Of a stretch of DNA of 46,253 bases, positions 17,669 through 25,981 are shown in pieces. Made by a program: the position numbers and the translations under genes. Where the stretch lies: positions 1 through 46,253 of the forward strand of contig CAMYMN010000013.1 of the NCBI GenBank assembly GCA_947259395.1. The letters are read 5' to 3'. Source of the stretch: an uncultured Gammaproteobacteria bacterium (GTDB lineage Bacteria; Pseudomonadota; Gammaproteobacteria; Arenicellales; JAANXG01). The notes below the pieces were generated by a model. It did not search any database, had not been told where the DNA came from, and saw only the letters and a program-made list of their open reading frames with translations. Within the stretch, counting starts at the first letter, position 1, and each line of letters opens with the position of its first letter.

Positions 17669-18859
17669 CTAACGGCCGCGGGTCAGGACCCAGTACACCC
17701 GATTGTCCGGCAGACGAAGCGGGTACTGTAGCCGGCTTCGCGGTGTGTCGGCGTTAATTAAACGCAGATACAAATCGTCAAAAAACTCAGGCGTCTCCAG
17801 GCTGAAGTTGTGAAAATTACGGGTGCGGTTGATGGGCGTGACGTCCACCAAATTGATAAGTTCTTTATCGGGTTCGATCAACTGCAGCAGCGAGTTGGCC
17901 TCTTCGGCTTGGTCTGGATTCGACGGGTCCACCGTGCTTTCTCCCAGACGTCGCCCCAAATTGAGCACGCGACTCATCAGCAGTGCGCGATCGTTGGAGG
18001 AAACATAAACCGTCAACTTCATCGCTAGTGCGGTGATTTCATTCTTGAACTGGTCGTTGAAATCGTTGCGATCGACATCCGGTGCGGTGAGCACGACATG
18101 TTCGATCTCTGTTTCGACGTCCGCCAGATCCGATTCCTGGTATAAGTTGCTGAAGGCATCAACGATCACCTGCCCACCCATGCTGTTGGCAACCAACCAC
18201 AAACGCTCGGGTCGCACCTGCCGGATGATCAACTGCAAGGCGCGAGCCAGGTCTTTACCTGAATCTGTGGCGATCCGTTGCGCACGTCGATAACCACGTA
18301 GCGAGGAACCCTGATCCCCGGGCCAGTCGAACACCAGCATTGGCGTGTCGATGTCCAGCACGTGTCCGAGGAATGCGGTCTTACGCAACGCTGATGGGAA
18401 GCGCTCCCTGAAGCCGTTTACATTGATCAACAGCGATCGATACGGCGAAGCCTGGACCTGCTTGGTGAGTTGCTCTGCAAAGTTACCCTGCTCGAGAGTG
18501 CGAACATTTGACAACTTGATTTCTTCATCCTGAAACCACTCGCTCGGATTGATGATCATTCCTACACCGAGTGTCGGCTCGATGCGCGTGTCGAACAAAC
18601 CGAACTTGAGTCCGTCCCCGCGTTCGTTGCGGAAGCGCTCTTCGAGAGGCCCCTCGTCAGCTTCAACAATGCGATTGGTGATAAAAAAGAATCGGTAGGC
18701 TTCGTTTTCGATCTGTGTTACCAGCATGCGCCGGAATTCAAACGCCTCGGCACGTAGCAGCGCATTGCGGGTCGGTACGTAGAGCAGGACTCCGAGCACG
18801 ATTCCGATCAGCACGACGAGTACCGAGCCGAACAGCATGCGTCGTTTAAAGCGCGTCAT
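17669..18859 (-). CDS. DUF900-type alpha/beta hydrolase, membrane-anchored
   Basis: This 396-residue protein has an N-terminal TM helix (about residues 9-28) and an alpha/beta hydrolase domain of the DUF900 type, a family of unknown substrate. The typical sequence is LLINVNGF, VFDWPGDQGSSLRGYRRAQ, then the nucleophile elbow VANSMGGQ with S226 and VVLTAPDVDRNDF carrying the likely catalytic acid. It sits between a GlsB-type gene (37 bases upstream) and a second membrane hydrolase (9 bases downstream), all minus strand. The three probably form one operon acting at the cell envelope. Confidence 0.85.
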   Translation of the reverse strand: MTRFKRRMLFGSVLVVLIGIVLGVLLYVPTRNALLRAEAFEFRRMLVTQIENEAYRFFFITNRIVEADEGPLEERFRNERGDGLKFGLFDTRIEPTLGVGMIINPSEWFQDEEIKLSNVRTLEQGNFAEQLTKQVQASPYRSLLINVNGFRERFPSALRKTAFLGHVLDIDTPMLVFDWPGDQGSSLRGYRRAQRIATDSGKDLARALQLIIRQVRPERLWLVANSMGGQVIVDAFSNLYQESDLADVETEIEHVVLTAPDVDRNDFNDQFKNEITALAMKLTVYVSSNDRALLMSRVLNLGRRLGESTVDPSNPDQAEEANSLLQLIEPDKELINLVDVTPINRTRNFHNFSLETPEFFDDLYLRLINADTPRSRLQYPLRLPDNRVYWVLTRGR

Positions 18860-18896
18860 CCTATGCCTTTGTATCCACGTTATCTGGTATCGATTA

Positions 18897-19178
18897 TTAC
18901 CGTGATTTTCTTACCCAGCGGAGCAGCACCAGAAACACAATGGAACCGGCGAACGCAGCGACGATGTCCTCGAGGCTTACCGAGATGTTGCCCAATCCAA
19001 GGTCGATTCCCAGTAGCCAGAACAAGAAGCCGCCGACGACGGCCCCCACCAGGCCGATGCCCAAATTGGTAAAGCGCCCAAAACCTTGTTTGCTGCGTTT
19101 TACGATCATGCCCGCCAGTGAGCCGGCAATCGCGCCGATAACGAGCCAAACGATAATCTGTTGTAATGAGATACTCAT
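18897..19178 (-). CDS. GlsB/YeaQ/YmgE-family stress-response membrane protein
   Basis: This 93-residue protein has three TM segments and the glycine motifs typical of the transglycosylase-associated protein family: IGAIAGSLAGMIVKR, GIGLVGAVVGGFLFW and VAAFAGSIVFLVLLRWVR. The family name is historical and these are small stress-linked inner-membrane proteins without shown enzyme activity. It is the first gene of a likely operon with two alpha/beta hydrolases. Length is normal for the family. Confidence 0.9.
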   Translation of the reverse strand: MSISLQQIIVWLVIGAIAGSLAGMIVKRSKQGFGRFTNLGIGLVGAVVGGFLFWLLGIDLGLGNISVSLEDIVAAFAGSIVFLVLLRWVRKSR

Positions 19179-19374
19179 CGGTCATCCAACGTTTTTGAAG
19201 CTAATATTTTTGATGCACGCGGCTTGTGAAACCATGCGGCGCGCAAATAAAAAATCTGGTAACTGCTGGGCGAACGATCATGGATGATATCAGAGGATTC
19301 AAGTCCGTGGTGCGAACTGTCTCAAAACATTAACAAACAAACCCAAGGGTGTGCTGCGTAACGGACTCTGACTT

Positions 19375-19465
19375 GCCATTCTGAGTGCAGCGAAGAATCT
19401 CGCAATCTTGGATGCCGGGGTGAAATGGACGTGTAAGATCCTTCGGCGTTCCGCCTCAGGATGAC
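19375..19465. repeat. MITE-like interspersed repeat, family 2, copy b
   Basis: The element begins GCCATTCTGAGTGCAGCGAA and ends TTCCGCCTCAGGATGAC, closely like the copy at 10134-10227. Its right end runs into a short tandem array. Confidence 0.65.
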
Positions 19466-19529
19466 GGAAGAGAAGAGCGCCTCAGGATGACGGAAGAGAA
19501 GAGCGCCTCAGGATGACGTAAAAGAAGAA
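19452..19529. repeat. 26-base tandem repeat, three units
   Basis: The unit CGCCTCAGGATGACGGAAGA (first 20 of 26 bases) starts at 19452, 19478 and 19504. The first two units are identical and the third diverges after its first 16 bases. The array is an amplification of the right terminus of the MITE-like repeat. Confidence 0.8.
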
Positions 19530-19762
19530 GCGGTTTGTACCGACTCGACCGAGAAGATGAACCCGGGAAACGAAACGCCAGGGAAGTAGCCAAGGTTTTG
19601 ATAACTAGCAAGTCATTAATCGAAGAGAGACCTGACACAAAAATTTCGGTAGATAATTTGGTTACATTGATGGTAGCGTATTACATCACAAGAATTTTCG
19701 GTTACGACGGCCACGGGCAGGCCCGGATGGCCTGACACTGCGCAATGACGTGGAGCACATCG

Positions 19763-20224
19763 ATGAGAATTTCAGTTGTTATAGTCGCGGTTGCGCTTTT
19801 ATTGAGTGCCTGCGAAACGACCTATCAGGACCGGGGAGCGCTGCTCGGCGCGGCGGCCGGTGGCATTCTTGGAAATCAGATCGGCCGGGGCAGCGGGCGG
19901 GCGATTGCGACGTTTGCCGGCGCTGTGGGCGGCGCGCTCGTCGGCGCCTCTATCGGTGCCAAGATGGATGACGTTGACCGTATGAAGATGAGTCAGGCCT
20001 ACCAGAACTCTCTCGAGTACGGTCGGGTCGGCGAGGAAACGAGCTGGATGAATCCCGACTCGGGTAACTCGGGCAGCGTCGCACCGGTGCGCACCTATCA
20101 GAACGCCGCGGGCCAGTATTGCCGGGAGTTTCAGCAGACCATCACCGTCGGTGGAAAAACGGAGCAGGCGTATGGCACCGCGTGCCGGCAACCGGACGGC
20201 AGTTGGAAAATTATGGGAGGGTAA
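19763..20224 (+). CDS. 17-kDa surface antigen-type glycine-zipper lipoprotein
   Basis: This 153-residue lipoprotein has signal sequence and lipobox LLSAC (C17), a glycine-zipper segment (LLGAAAGGILGNQIGRGSG, AGAVGGALVGASIG) at about residues 27-62, and a C-terminal domain SWMNPDSGNSGSVAPVRTY...YCREF...AYGTACRQPDGSW typical of the Rickettsia 17-kDa antigen / RT0821 group. It is expected in the outer membrane. The ATG at 19763 has GGAG at 19752-19755; an ATG six codons earlier is less likely. The EF-hand gene begins two bases after its stop, so the pair is cotranscribed. The C-terminal domain recurs in the protein at 28147-28515. Confidence 0.9.
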   Translation: MRISVVIVAVALLLSACETTYQDRGALLGAAAGGILGNQIGRGSGRAIATFAGAVGGALVGASIGAKMDDVDRMKMSQAYQNSLEYGRVGEETSWMNPDSGNSGSVAPVRTYQNAAGQYCREFQQTITVGGKTEQAYGTACRQPDGSWKIMGG

Positions 20225-20226
20225 TC

Positions 20227-20610
20227 ATGAAGATGAGTGTGCTGATAAAAGGGATACGGGCTGTTTTAGCGTTGACCCTATTAGGACTCGTTGCTCTGTC
20301 CGGTGCCGCAATGGCCGACCCGGGGTTCGCGCGCGCGGATGCCAACGGTGATGGAAAAATCGATTTTGAAGAGTTTCGCAGCCATATGGTGAACACGTTT
20401 TACCGCGCCGATCGCAATCGTGATGGTGCGCTCAAAGGCGATGAGCTCAAGGTCTTGAATGCGAACCGGATACCGGATGCAGATCGAAACGGCGACGGCC
20501 GGTTGGATCTGAAGGAGTTTCTCAATACGACCAGTGCCGATTTTCGTGCCGCCGACAAGAACCGCAATCATGTACTCGGGTCCGAGGAGCTGAGGTCCAC
20601 CGGCCGCTGA
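20227..20610 (+). CDS. Exported EF-hand calcium-binding protein
   Basis: This 127-residue protein starts with a signal peptide (about residues 1-30, ending AMA) and carries four EF-hand loops: DANGDGKIDFEE, DRNRDGALKGDE, DRNGDGRLDLKE and DKNRNHVLGSEE. The first three fit the 12-residue Ca2+ loop; the fourth lacks Gly6 and may be weak. The ATG at 20227 is supported by GGGAGG at 20215-20220, which overlaps the end of the upstream lipoprotein gene. It probably binds calcium in the periplasm; a more specific role is not visible. A similar four-EF-hand protein lies at 29358-29732. Confidence 0.9.
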   Translation: MKMSVLIKGIRAVLALTLLGLVALSGAAMADPGFARADANGDGKIDFEEFRSHMVNTFYRADRNRDGALKGDELKVLNANRIPDADRNGDGRLDLKEFLNTTSADFRAADKNRNHVLGSEELRSTGR

Positions 20611-20992
20611 CCGGCCTGTGTGGGAGTATCGTACAGGCATGATTCTCGCTTTCGCGGTTGCTTGTGCTGCACGTATTTCGCGGTGAAAACCGCTCCCACA
20701 GCGAGATGTCATAATGAGCGAGCACCCGTGTCCGCTGTGTTTGTCTGTCATTCTGAACGCCGTGAAGAATCTTGAGGTCTTTGACTGTGTTAGCGATCGC
20801 AACGGATGAAGATCCTTCCGCCGCCTGCGCGGCGTCAGGATGACATCCTTAGGTAGCAGCAATACGCTTTGTGGGAGCAGTTTCCCAGTCGCGAACAAAC
20901 AATCGCGCCTGCAAGGCGCTCGCACCCAAGTTGCCGCGACGGTTCGCCCGCGTATGACAATCGACTGTGGGAGCGGCTTATAGCCGCGAGTC
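20611..20992. repeat. Gap of 382 bases filled with REP-like and MITE-like repeats
   Basis: This gap lies between convergent genes. It contains motifs of the widespread TGTGGGAGC / GCTCCCACA type at about 20618-20625, 20690-20700, 20870-20878 and 20966-20990 (the last reads GTGGGAGCGGCTTATAGCCG, a short hairpin). Between them is a family 2 MITE-like repeat at 20747-20844 with ends GTCATTCTGAA and GTCAGGATGAC. No gene is seen. Such stretches often stabilise or end transcripts. Confidence 0.7.
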
Positions 20993-21658
20993 TCAGAACA
21001 ACGACTCGCCACGAACAAAAAACGTAATTGCGTCTGAAAGCAGCGCCACGCCGACCAGGCCCAGCAGCACCGGCAATAGGAAATTACTGGCGCGATCCAG
21101 CACGTCATTGATGCGCGCCAACACCGGGCGGCTGCGCTCGCCCAGGGCCAACACCAGTGCGGGGACAATGAGAAACGGCAGGGCGTAGGCGATGTTGTAT
21201 GTCGCTAGAACGCCCAGCGTATGGGTAACGGAGAGGTTGGCCTTGAGCATTTGATCTAGCGCGGCAAAGTAGGGCACGGCGAACGGAATCCCGATGAAGT
21301 TGATCACCGCGCCGTAACCGAATGCCTTCATCCAGGTCAACTCAACGCTCGGTTCCTTCGGGCTGTTGTCGCGCGGCTTACGGCTGGCGACGGCAAGCCA
21401 AATGAGCACCACACCCAGCACGAGTTCGATCACGAAATCGAACGGTTTGGGATTAGCAAGACGCGCCGAGATCTTCTCCAAACCCAGCGCCAGGATGATT
21501 CCCGCGCCCATATACGCGGCGGTGTGACCGAGCAGCGCAGCGCTGCTGTTGGCGACTGGACGTCGGGTACCCGCGGCATAGACGAGATAGGCGAACAACA
21601 CCGGATTGACCACATCGCTCAGTAGGATCGGGCCGAGCGTCAGCCACAGATCCGTCAT
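20993..21658 (-). CDS. GAP/Sap-family (LysE-like) membrane protein
   Basis: This 221-residue integral membrane protein has about six TM helices. The N-terminus (LGPILLSDVVNPVLFAYLVYAAG), the ALLGHTAAYMGAGIILALG helix pair and the central YGAVINFIGIPFAVPYFAALDQM segment match the GAP / sulfolipid-1-addressing (Sap) group, distant relatives of LysE exporters. Substrates of bacterial members are mostly unknown. It lies 101 bases downstream of the MscS-type gene on the same strand and may be cotranscribed. Length is normal. Confidence 0.8.
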   Translation of the reverse strand: MTDLWLTLGPILLSDVVNPVLFAYLVYAAGTRRPVANSSAALLGHTAAYMGAGIILALGLEKISARLANPKPFDFVIELVLGVVLIWLAVASRKPRDNSPKEPSVELTWMKAFGYGAVINFIGIPFAVPYFAALDQMLKANLSVTHTLGVLATYNIAYALPFLIVPALVLALGERSRPVLARINDVLDRASNFLLPVLLGLVGVALLSDAITFFVRGESLF

Positions 21659-21759
21659 CGTCTGACTTTCGCTCTATCGGTCATAGTCCACACTACGCCC
21701 GGTCGCGTAGTCGGCAACCCAATTCTGTATGAGTGCTTCATAGAACTTCCTGGTGCGGG

Positions 21760-24114
21760 TTAAGCGCGTTTTTCTTCTTCTTTGTCAATTGCTCCGCCGG
21801 CGGCTGCCTGGGCCTCGGCCTCCGTCACTGGGCCGCCGGATGCGCTTTCCACAATCACCCGCCGTGGCGCGAACTGAATGCCCTGCTCTTCAAACGCCTT
21901 CTGGATGCGCGTGTAGGCCTCGCGGCGTATGAAGAACTGCTGACCCGGGATGGCGGTGAACTTGCAGCGAACGATCAAACATGAATCGTCCATGCGATTG
22001 ACGCCCTGGGACTTTAACGGTGCCAGGATCAACGGTGCCAGTTGTTCATCCTCCATCATCTTTTGGCCGGTCTTTTTGATGATCTTGCGCACCTTTTCCA
22101 CGTCGGTCTCAAAGGGAACCCGCAGCTCGAACTTCATGATCGCCCAATCGCGACTGTAGTTGGTGATGTGGTTGATGGTGCCGAACGGGATCGTGTGCAC
22201 CGGGCCGTTGTGATGCCGCAGTTGTAGTGAGCGCGTGGAGATCTTTTGCACGGTTCCGCGGATGGCGTCGATCTCCACGTACTCACCCATGCGAAACGCA
22301 TCGTCGAGCAGAAAGAACAGGCCGGACACGACATCGCGCACCAGCGACTGGGCGCCAAATCCAATGGCGATACCGACGACACCGGCGCCGGCGATCAACG
22401 GCCCGATCTCAACGCCCAATTCCGACAGGGTGATCAGCGCCACCATCACGATCAGCGTGACCAGGATAAACTTGGCGAACAGCGGATACAGCGTTTCCAG
22501 CCGGCTCCGGCCGGCACCGCCTATCTCTCCGTTCCCGGACTCGGCCTCGTCCTCCTCTGGTGCGACGTGTCGCTGCATTGCTGTCTTGACGATACTCCAC
22601 ACCGCATAGGCCAGCACCACGGCCAGACCGATATCCACCAGTGCCGCCGCTAACCGGCCGCCTACGATGTGCGTGGCCAGTGTGTCAATCTCTATCCCCC
22701 AGACCTCAGCGAGCAGGACCGCGAACACGATGCCCAGTACGATGCGCAGGTTGCGAAGCACGACTTGCTCGTAGCCTGTTTTGTCGCGCCGCGTTGCGTG
22801 GGTGTCTTGGTGCATCGCACCGGCAGCGGATACACTGGATTCGGTCGCGTGCTCACCGTGACCCGCGTCTTTGGCGAAGTAGGCGTGCAAGAACTCCCGC
22901 AGCGTAAGGTCTATGAACAGCAACGCCACGACTAACAGAAGGCTGATCAATCCCGGGGCCGTGACGCGTCCTGCGCCGCTCAGGAGCGAACCCATGGCGA
23001 TGATCCAGATACCAAGCACATAGGCGATGACGAGTACATGCCAGTTGGCGGCCAGGCCCTGCAGCAGGGTTCGAGAGTGCCTATCCTCGTCGGTAACGGC
23101 GCCAAAGAACTCGGCCACCGGCCGGCGCGCATTCCACACTATGGCACTCAACACAACAATGAAAATCAAACTCCCCGCAAATAGAACCAAAGCGACGACG
23201 TAGTAATCGATGGCTAATTCCTCCAATAAACTGGCCGCGAGTTGGTAGGTCACCATGATGACAGTCAGGATCATAGTCTTGTTGTACAGCGCGCGCGCGG
23301 CGTCGTCGCTAAACGGCAGCACGCGCAACCAGGACACGTCGGGGACGAAGACCAGGCGGGCGATGACCGAAACCACGCGCACGGCGACGACCCCGGTAAT
23401 CAGAGTGACGGATAGGACTGCGCTGGCTTCGCCTCCCGGCGAGACGAGGATTGACACGCCGAATGCGGTCAGTGCGAATATGGCGATGCCGATCGATTCG
23501 ATGACGGCGCGTAAGATCAGCACGCCTAACCGTGCGAAGGGGCTCGGTTTTTCGGTATCCTCCCGGTGCCTGGAACTTGTTTTGGTCACGCGCCGATACA
23601 ACCACTCGCCACCCCACCCAAGCCCGAAAATCAACACCAGCGCGAACAACAATGCGCCGGTGCTCACCGTCCCCCCTTCAGTGATGCCCGCCCACACCAG
23701 ACGGGGCACTTGCGGCAGGGTCTTGGCGGCCCGTAACGCTGCCGCGAGTCCTGCTTTTAAATCCTGTGCCTCCTCATAGACTTCGTCAATCGCGTCCTCT
23801 TGTCCCGCGGCATCACGTTCGGCCGCGTTATGGTCGAGTTGTTGCAGCAGTATTGCCCGCACCTGATCGTCGGGCAGACGCGACATGAGGTCACGGATCT
23901 CTTCCCGCGTGAGGTCGTCGGTGAGTTCTACCCGTGGCGCAACAGGCTTGCCCGTTTGGACTTCAGCGGTTTCGGCCGCTAAAACTGCGCCGGCGCCCGT
24001 CGCCGTGGCTAAAACTACAGCCAGAATGGCGCTGGCTAATACACGTGCGAAACAGTACGCACGCGCGTTAGTGTTGGTCCGTAACACCGCGCAAAAAAAA
24101 ACCGTCATAACCAT
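21760..24114 (-). CDS. Large MscS-family mechanosensitive channel
   Basis: This 784-residue member of the MscS superfamily opens under membrane tension to release solutes during osmotic downshock. It has an N-terminal signal or TM segment, a periplasmic acidic helical region (about 60-135), many extra TM helices (about 150-560) and the MscS core at about 567-757. The pore-helix region reads AGAGVVGIAIGFGAQSLVRDVVSG, followed by the beta domain GTVQKISTRSLQLR and the NYSRDW segment. The extended N-terminus is like E. coli YbiO. The start at 24114 follows the DUF502 gene by 53 bases on the same strand, and a GAP-family gene follows. Confidence 0.9.
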   Translation of the reverse strand: MVMTVFFCAVLRTNTNARAYCFARVLASAILAVVLATATGAGAVLAAETAEVQTGKPVAPRVELTDDLTREEIRDLMSRLPDDQVRAILLQQLDHNAAERDAAGQEDAIDEVYEEAQDLKAGLAAALRAAKTLPQVPRLVWAGITEGGTVSTGALLFALVLIFGLGWGGEWLYRRVTKTSSRHREDTEKPSPFARLGVLILRAVIESIGIAIFALTAFGVSILVSPGGEASAVLSVTLITGVVAVRVVSVIARLVFVPDVSWLRVLPFSDDAARALYNKTMILTVIMVTYQLAASLLEELAIDYYVVALVLFAGSLIFIVVLSAIVWNARRPVAEFFGAVTDEDRHSRTLLQGLAANWHVLVIAYVLGIWIIAMGSLLSGAGRVTAPGLISLLLVVALLFIDLTLREFLHAYFAKDAGHGEHATESSVSAAGAMHQDTHATRRDKTGYEQVVLRNLRIVLGIVFAVLLAEVWGIEIDTLATHIVGGRLAAALVDIGLAVVLAYAVWSIVKTAMQRHVAPEEDEAESGNGEIGGAGRSRLETLYPLFAKFILVTLIVMVALITLSELGVEIGPLIAGAGVVGIAIGFGAQSLVRDVVSGLFFLLDDAFRMGEYVEIDAIRGTVQKISTRSLQLRHHNGPVHTIPFGTINHITNYSRDWAIMKFELRVPFETDVEKVRKIIKKTGQKMMEDEQLAPLILAPLKSQGVNRMDDSCLIVRCKFTAIPGQQFFIRREAYTRIQKAFEEQGIQFAPRRVIVESASGGPVTEAEAQAAAGGAIDKEEEKRA

Positions 24115-24167
24115 GTCTGACTCCAGAATTAAGCAGTAGCCGGATCATACCGCACAACAACCGCAAC

Positions 24168-24767
24168 TTAGTCAGGGGACCGGCGAAACAACGCCCCCGA
24201 ACCCACACCCCACTGCATAATCGAGTTCGCCACACTGGATGCTGGGGCGTCGAGTTTGCGTACCCGGTCTGCGTGGACATACTCAATGCGGCCGATGTTC
24301 GGTGTGGGTACTGCCGGTATGAAAATCGTGAAATCGCCGTTATTGTGTTCCTCGACGATGAATGCAAGTACTAAAGAATCCAGCGGCATGGTCACCACCG
24401 CCGGCCGCAACAGGCCCCCTGCGTCCACATCGCCGGAGAATCCTTGTGTGAGTTCCTTTACCATCGTGTAACCCGGGATTCGGTTGAAAACCGTGTGGTT
24501 CAACCAGGAACCGAAACGAACACCCATCGGCATTTTCATCGCCAGGCCGATCAGGAAACAGATCAACAACAGTATGAGTACTGCGACCGCGGTGGCAACC
24601 TCGATGCCACCGATTTCATCGACGGGCAACAGCTCCGTGATGGGACCGAATACAGCGATGACCAAGTCCACGGCCTCGATGATCAGCAGAGTAACAATCA
24701 CAATGGGCAGCACGACGAAGAATCCACCGCGTAACGTGGCCTTCAAGAAGTCGAGCAAGTTCGGCAT
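24168..24767 (-). CDS. DUF502-family membrane protein
   Basis: This 199-residue protein has two TM helices (about 12-35 and 52-75) and a soluble C-terminal domain. The family-typical sequence includes LRGGFFVVLPIVIVTLLI, FNRIPGYTMVKELTQ, PAVVTMPLDSLVLAFIVEE and FIPAVPTPNIGRIEYV. The ATG at 24767 has TTGGAG (complement) upstream; a longer in-frame start at 24803 is unlikely. The function of DUF502 is unknown. It leads a minus-strand group with the MscS-type channel and the GAP-family protein, suggesting a membrane or osmotic role by association only. Confidence 0.88.
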   Translation of the reverse strand: MPNLLDFLKATLRGGFFVVLPIVIVTLLIIEAVDLVIAVFGPITELLPVDEIGGIEVATAVAVLILLLICFLIGLAMKMPMGVRFGSWLNHTVFNRIPGYTMVKELTQGFSGDVDAGGLLRPAVVTMPLDSLVLAFIVEEHNNGDFTIFIPAVPTPNIGRIEYVHADRVRKLDAPASSVANSIMQWGVGSGALFRRSPD

Positions 24768-25362
24768 TGTATTTCTCCAAGTTGGGGCGGTGTATTGCTT
24801 CACATGCTACCCGAGTGAATATAAGACATTAAGTCCCCACCCTGAATCTAGAGCGAACAAGTCTATCGTCGAGGTCGCGCAATTAACTGTTACTGTCTGA
24901 TTGTCACCGGATACGCCGGCGGTTGGCGACGCGCGCGACGCCCGTTGACTCAGTCACACCGCGCTGCTCGCGAGGCAACGCCGCGAGATTCCCGCTGTAC
25001 CGTCGGCCAGCTGGATACCGGTGGACAGCTGACCGAAAAAGACAACCCAACAGGCCATTGTACACATTGTTTATTGTACAATTTTGTTTCAATATTTTAT
25101 GTTAAGGATGCTCTGAATAATTCGGCAATGGATTCTAAGAGCAAGAAAAACGAAAAATGCGATTCTTGTTGTTCTGATTTATTGATCAATCACATCATGA
25201 TCGTTAAGTGGCGGTATATCTGTATGCCGAAGGACGCTTTGCATCAGTCAAAGATTTTGTAATTCCTTGATTATTTGGACGCAAATCACCCATGAATACA
25301 AACGTGAATAAAATGGTGTTGTGCTGTTCCGGCTTGATCCGCGTTATTTGAGCGGCAATTGA
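24768..25362. other. Non-coding, partly AT-rich gap of 595 bases
   Basis: This is the divergent gap between the DUF502 and K+ channel genes. From about 25050 the sequence becomes clearly AT-richer than its surroundings. The octamer ATTGTACA occurs twice at 25057-25064 and 25073-25080. Open frames here (for example 24945-25262) lack a start site and recognisable domains and are not called. The AT-rich part may be a promoter region or acquired DNA. Confidence 0.45.
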
Positions 25363-25719
25363 ATGGAATTCACACTGACGTTCCTCTATCGGTTATTGTT
25401 TGGGCTTTATTTAAGTGCTCCGGTTTTGCTCATGCTGGTACTGATTGTTGTTGTGATCGGACTATTCGTGGGTCGACGCGAATCTTGGAACCCTGGCGAC
25501 GCATTATACTGGTCGTTCATTACCGCATCGACGGTCGGGTACGGCGACATGCGGCCGCGCCGCCGTCTGTCCAAATTTCTGTCCATCGTGATCGCGTTTG
25601 TCGGTCTGATATTCACCGGAATCGTGGTCGCAATCGGAGTCAATTCGCTGGGAGTCGCGTTTGACAAGCACGTAGACCTGAATGAAGTTAAAGCCCTAAT
25701 TCAAGAACTCGACAAGTGA
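25363..25719 (+). CDS. Two-TM potassium channel (Ion_trans_2 type)
   Basis: This 118-residue protein has a first TM helix (about 18-37), a pore helix and the K+ selectivity filter TVGYGD (T57-D62), then a second TM helix (about 70-95) and a short C-terminal tail VDLNEVKALIQELDK that may be helical. This is the minimal bacterial K+ channel pore and would assemble as a tetramer in the inner membrane. It has no RCK domain. The next gene on the strand, after 262 bases, encodes a pentameric ligand-gated ion channel homologue. Confidence 0.92.
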   Translation: MEFTLTFLYRLLFGLYLSAPVLLMLVLIVVVIGLFVGRRESWNPGDALYWSFITASTVGYGDMRPRRRLSKFLSIVIAFVGLIFTGIVVAIGVNSLGVAFDKHVDLNEVKALIQELDK

Positions 25720-25720
25720 T

Positions 25721-25858
25721 CGCGGCATAACGATTCCCGATGTCGACATGCACGTACTGCGCCACTCTTCATGTGCGCAACTGATCAGCATCCAAAAGCT
25801 CGCGGTCGTCGCTATGATCCTGGGTTGTTGCTGCAATATGATGGTACGCGCGGGTTAG
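25721..25858 (+). pseudogene. Possible relic of a tyrosine recombinase (integrase)
   Basis: The frame ending at TAG 25856-25858 reads GITIPDVDMHVLRHSSCAQLIS, which resembles the H-x-LRH active-site block of phage-type integrases. The following VVAMILG resembles the degraded LLGH block. No start codon or remaining domain is visible, so this would be a fragment. The match is short and could be chance. Confidence 0.35.
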
Positions 25859-25981
25859 ATAGAGGCTGCTCGAGTCGGCTGCAAACGGCTTATCGGACGT
25901 GCGCTTGCCGCCGAGCATAGATTTGGAAGCTGTGCCGGATTAGCATAGGCTATCCGCCACAACAATCAATGACGGGTCTGT

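Larger units (their letters stand above)
19179..19762. other. Non-coding gap of 584 bases with interspersed and tandem repeats
   Basis: This gap separates the divergent GlsB-type gene and the 17-kDa-antigen lipoprotein gene. It holds a MITE-like repeat at 19375-19465 and a 26-base tandem repeat at 19452-19529. A 66-codon open frame at 19535-19735 has no ribosome binding site or recognisable domain and is not called. Promoters for both flanking genes must lie here but I cannot place them. Confidence 0.55.

Noticed and set aside
19535-19735. 66-codon plus-strand open frame after the tandem repeat
   Set aside because: No ribosome binding site, no domain or signal peptide, and it begins in repeat-derived sequence.
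20119-20226. N-terminal extension of the first EF-hand protein
   Set aside because: It overlaps the end of the upstream lipoprotein gene in another frame; the signal peptide and GGGAGG support ATG 20227.
20594-20617. CCGGCC-rich palindrome after the EF-hand gene as a rho-independent terminator
   Set aside because: The stem is short and no T-run follows.
24945-25262. 105-codon open frame in the AT-rich gap
   Set aside because: Cys-rich low-quality sequence crossing a sharp composition change, with no plausible start region.
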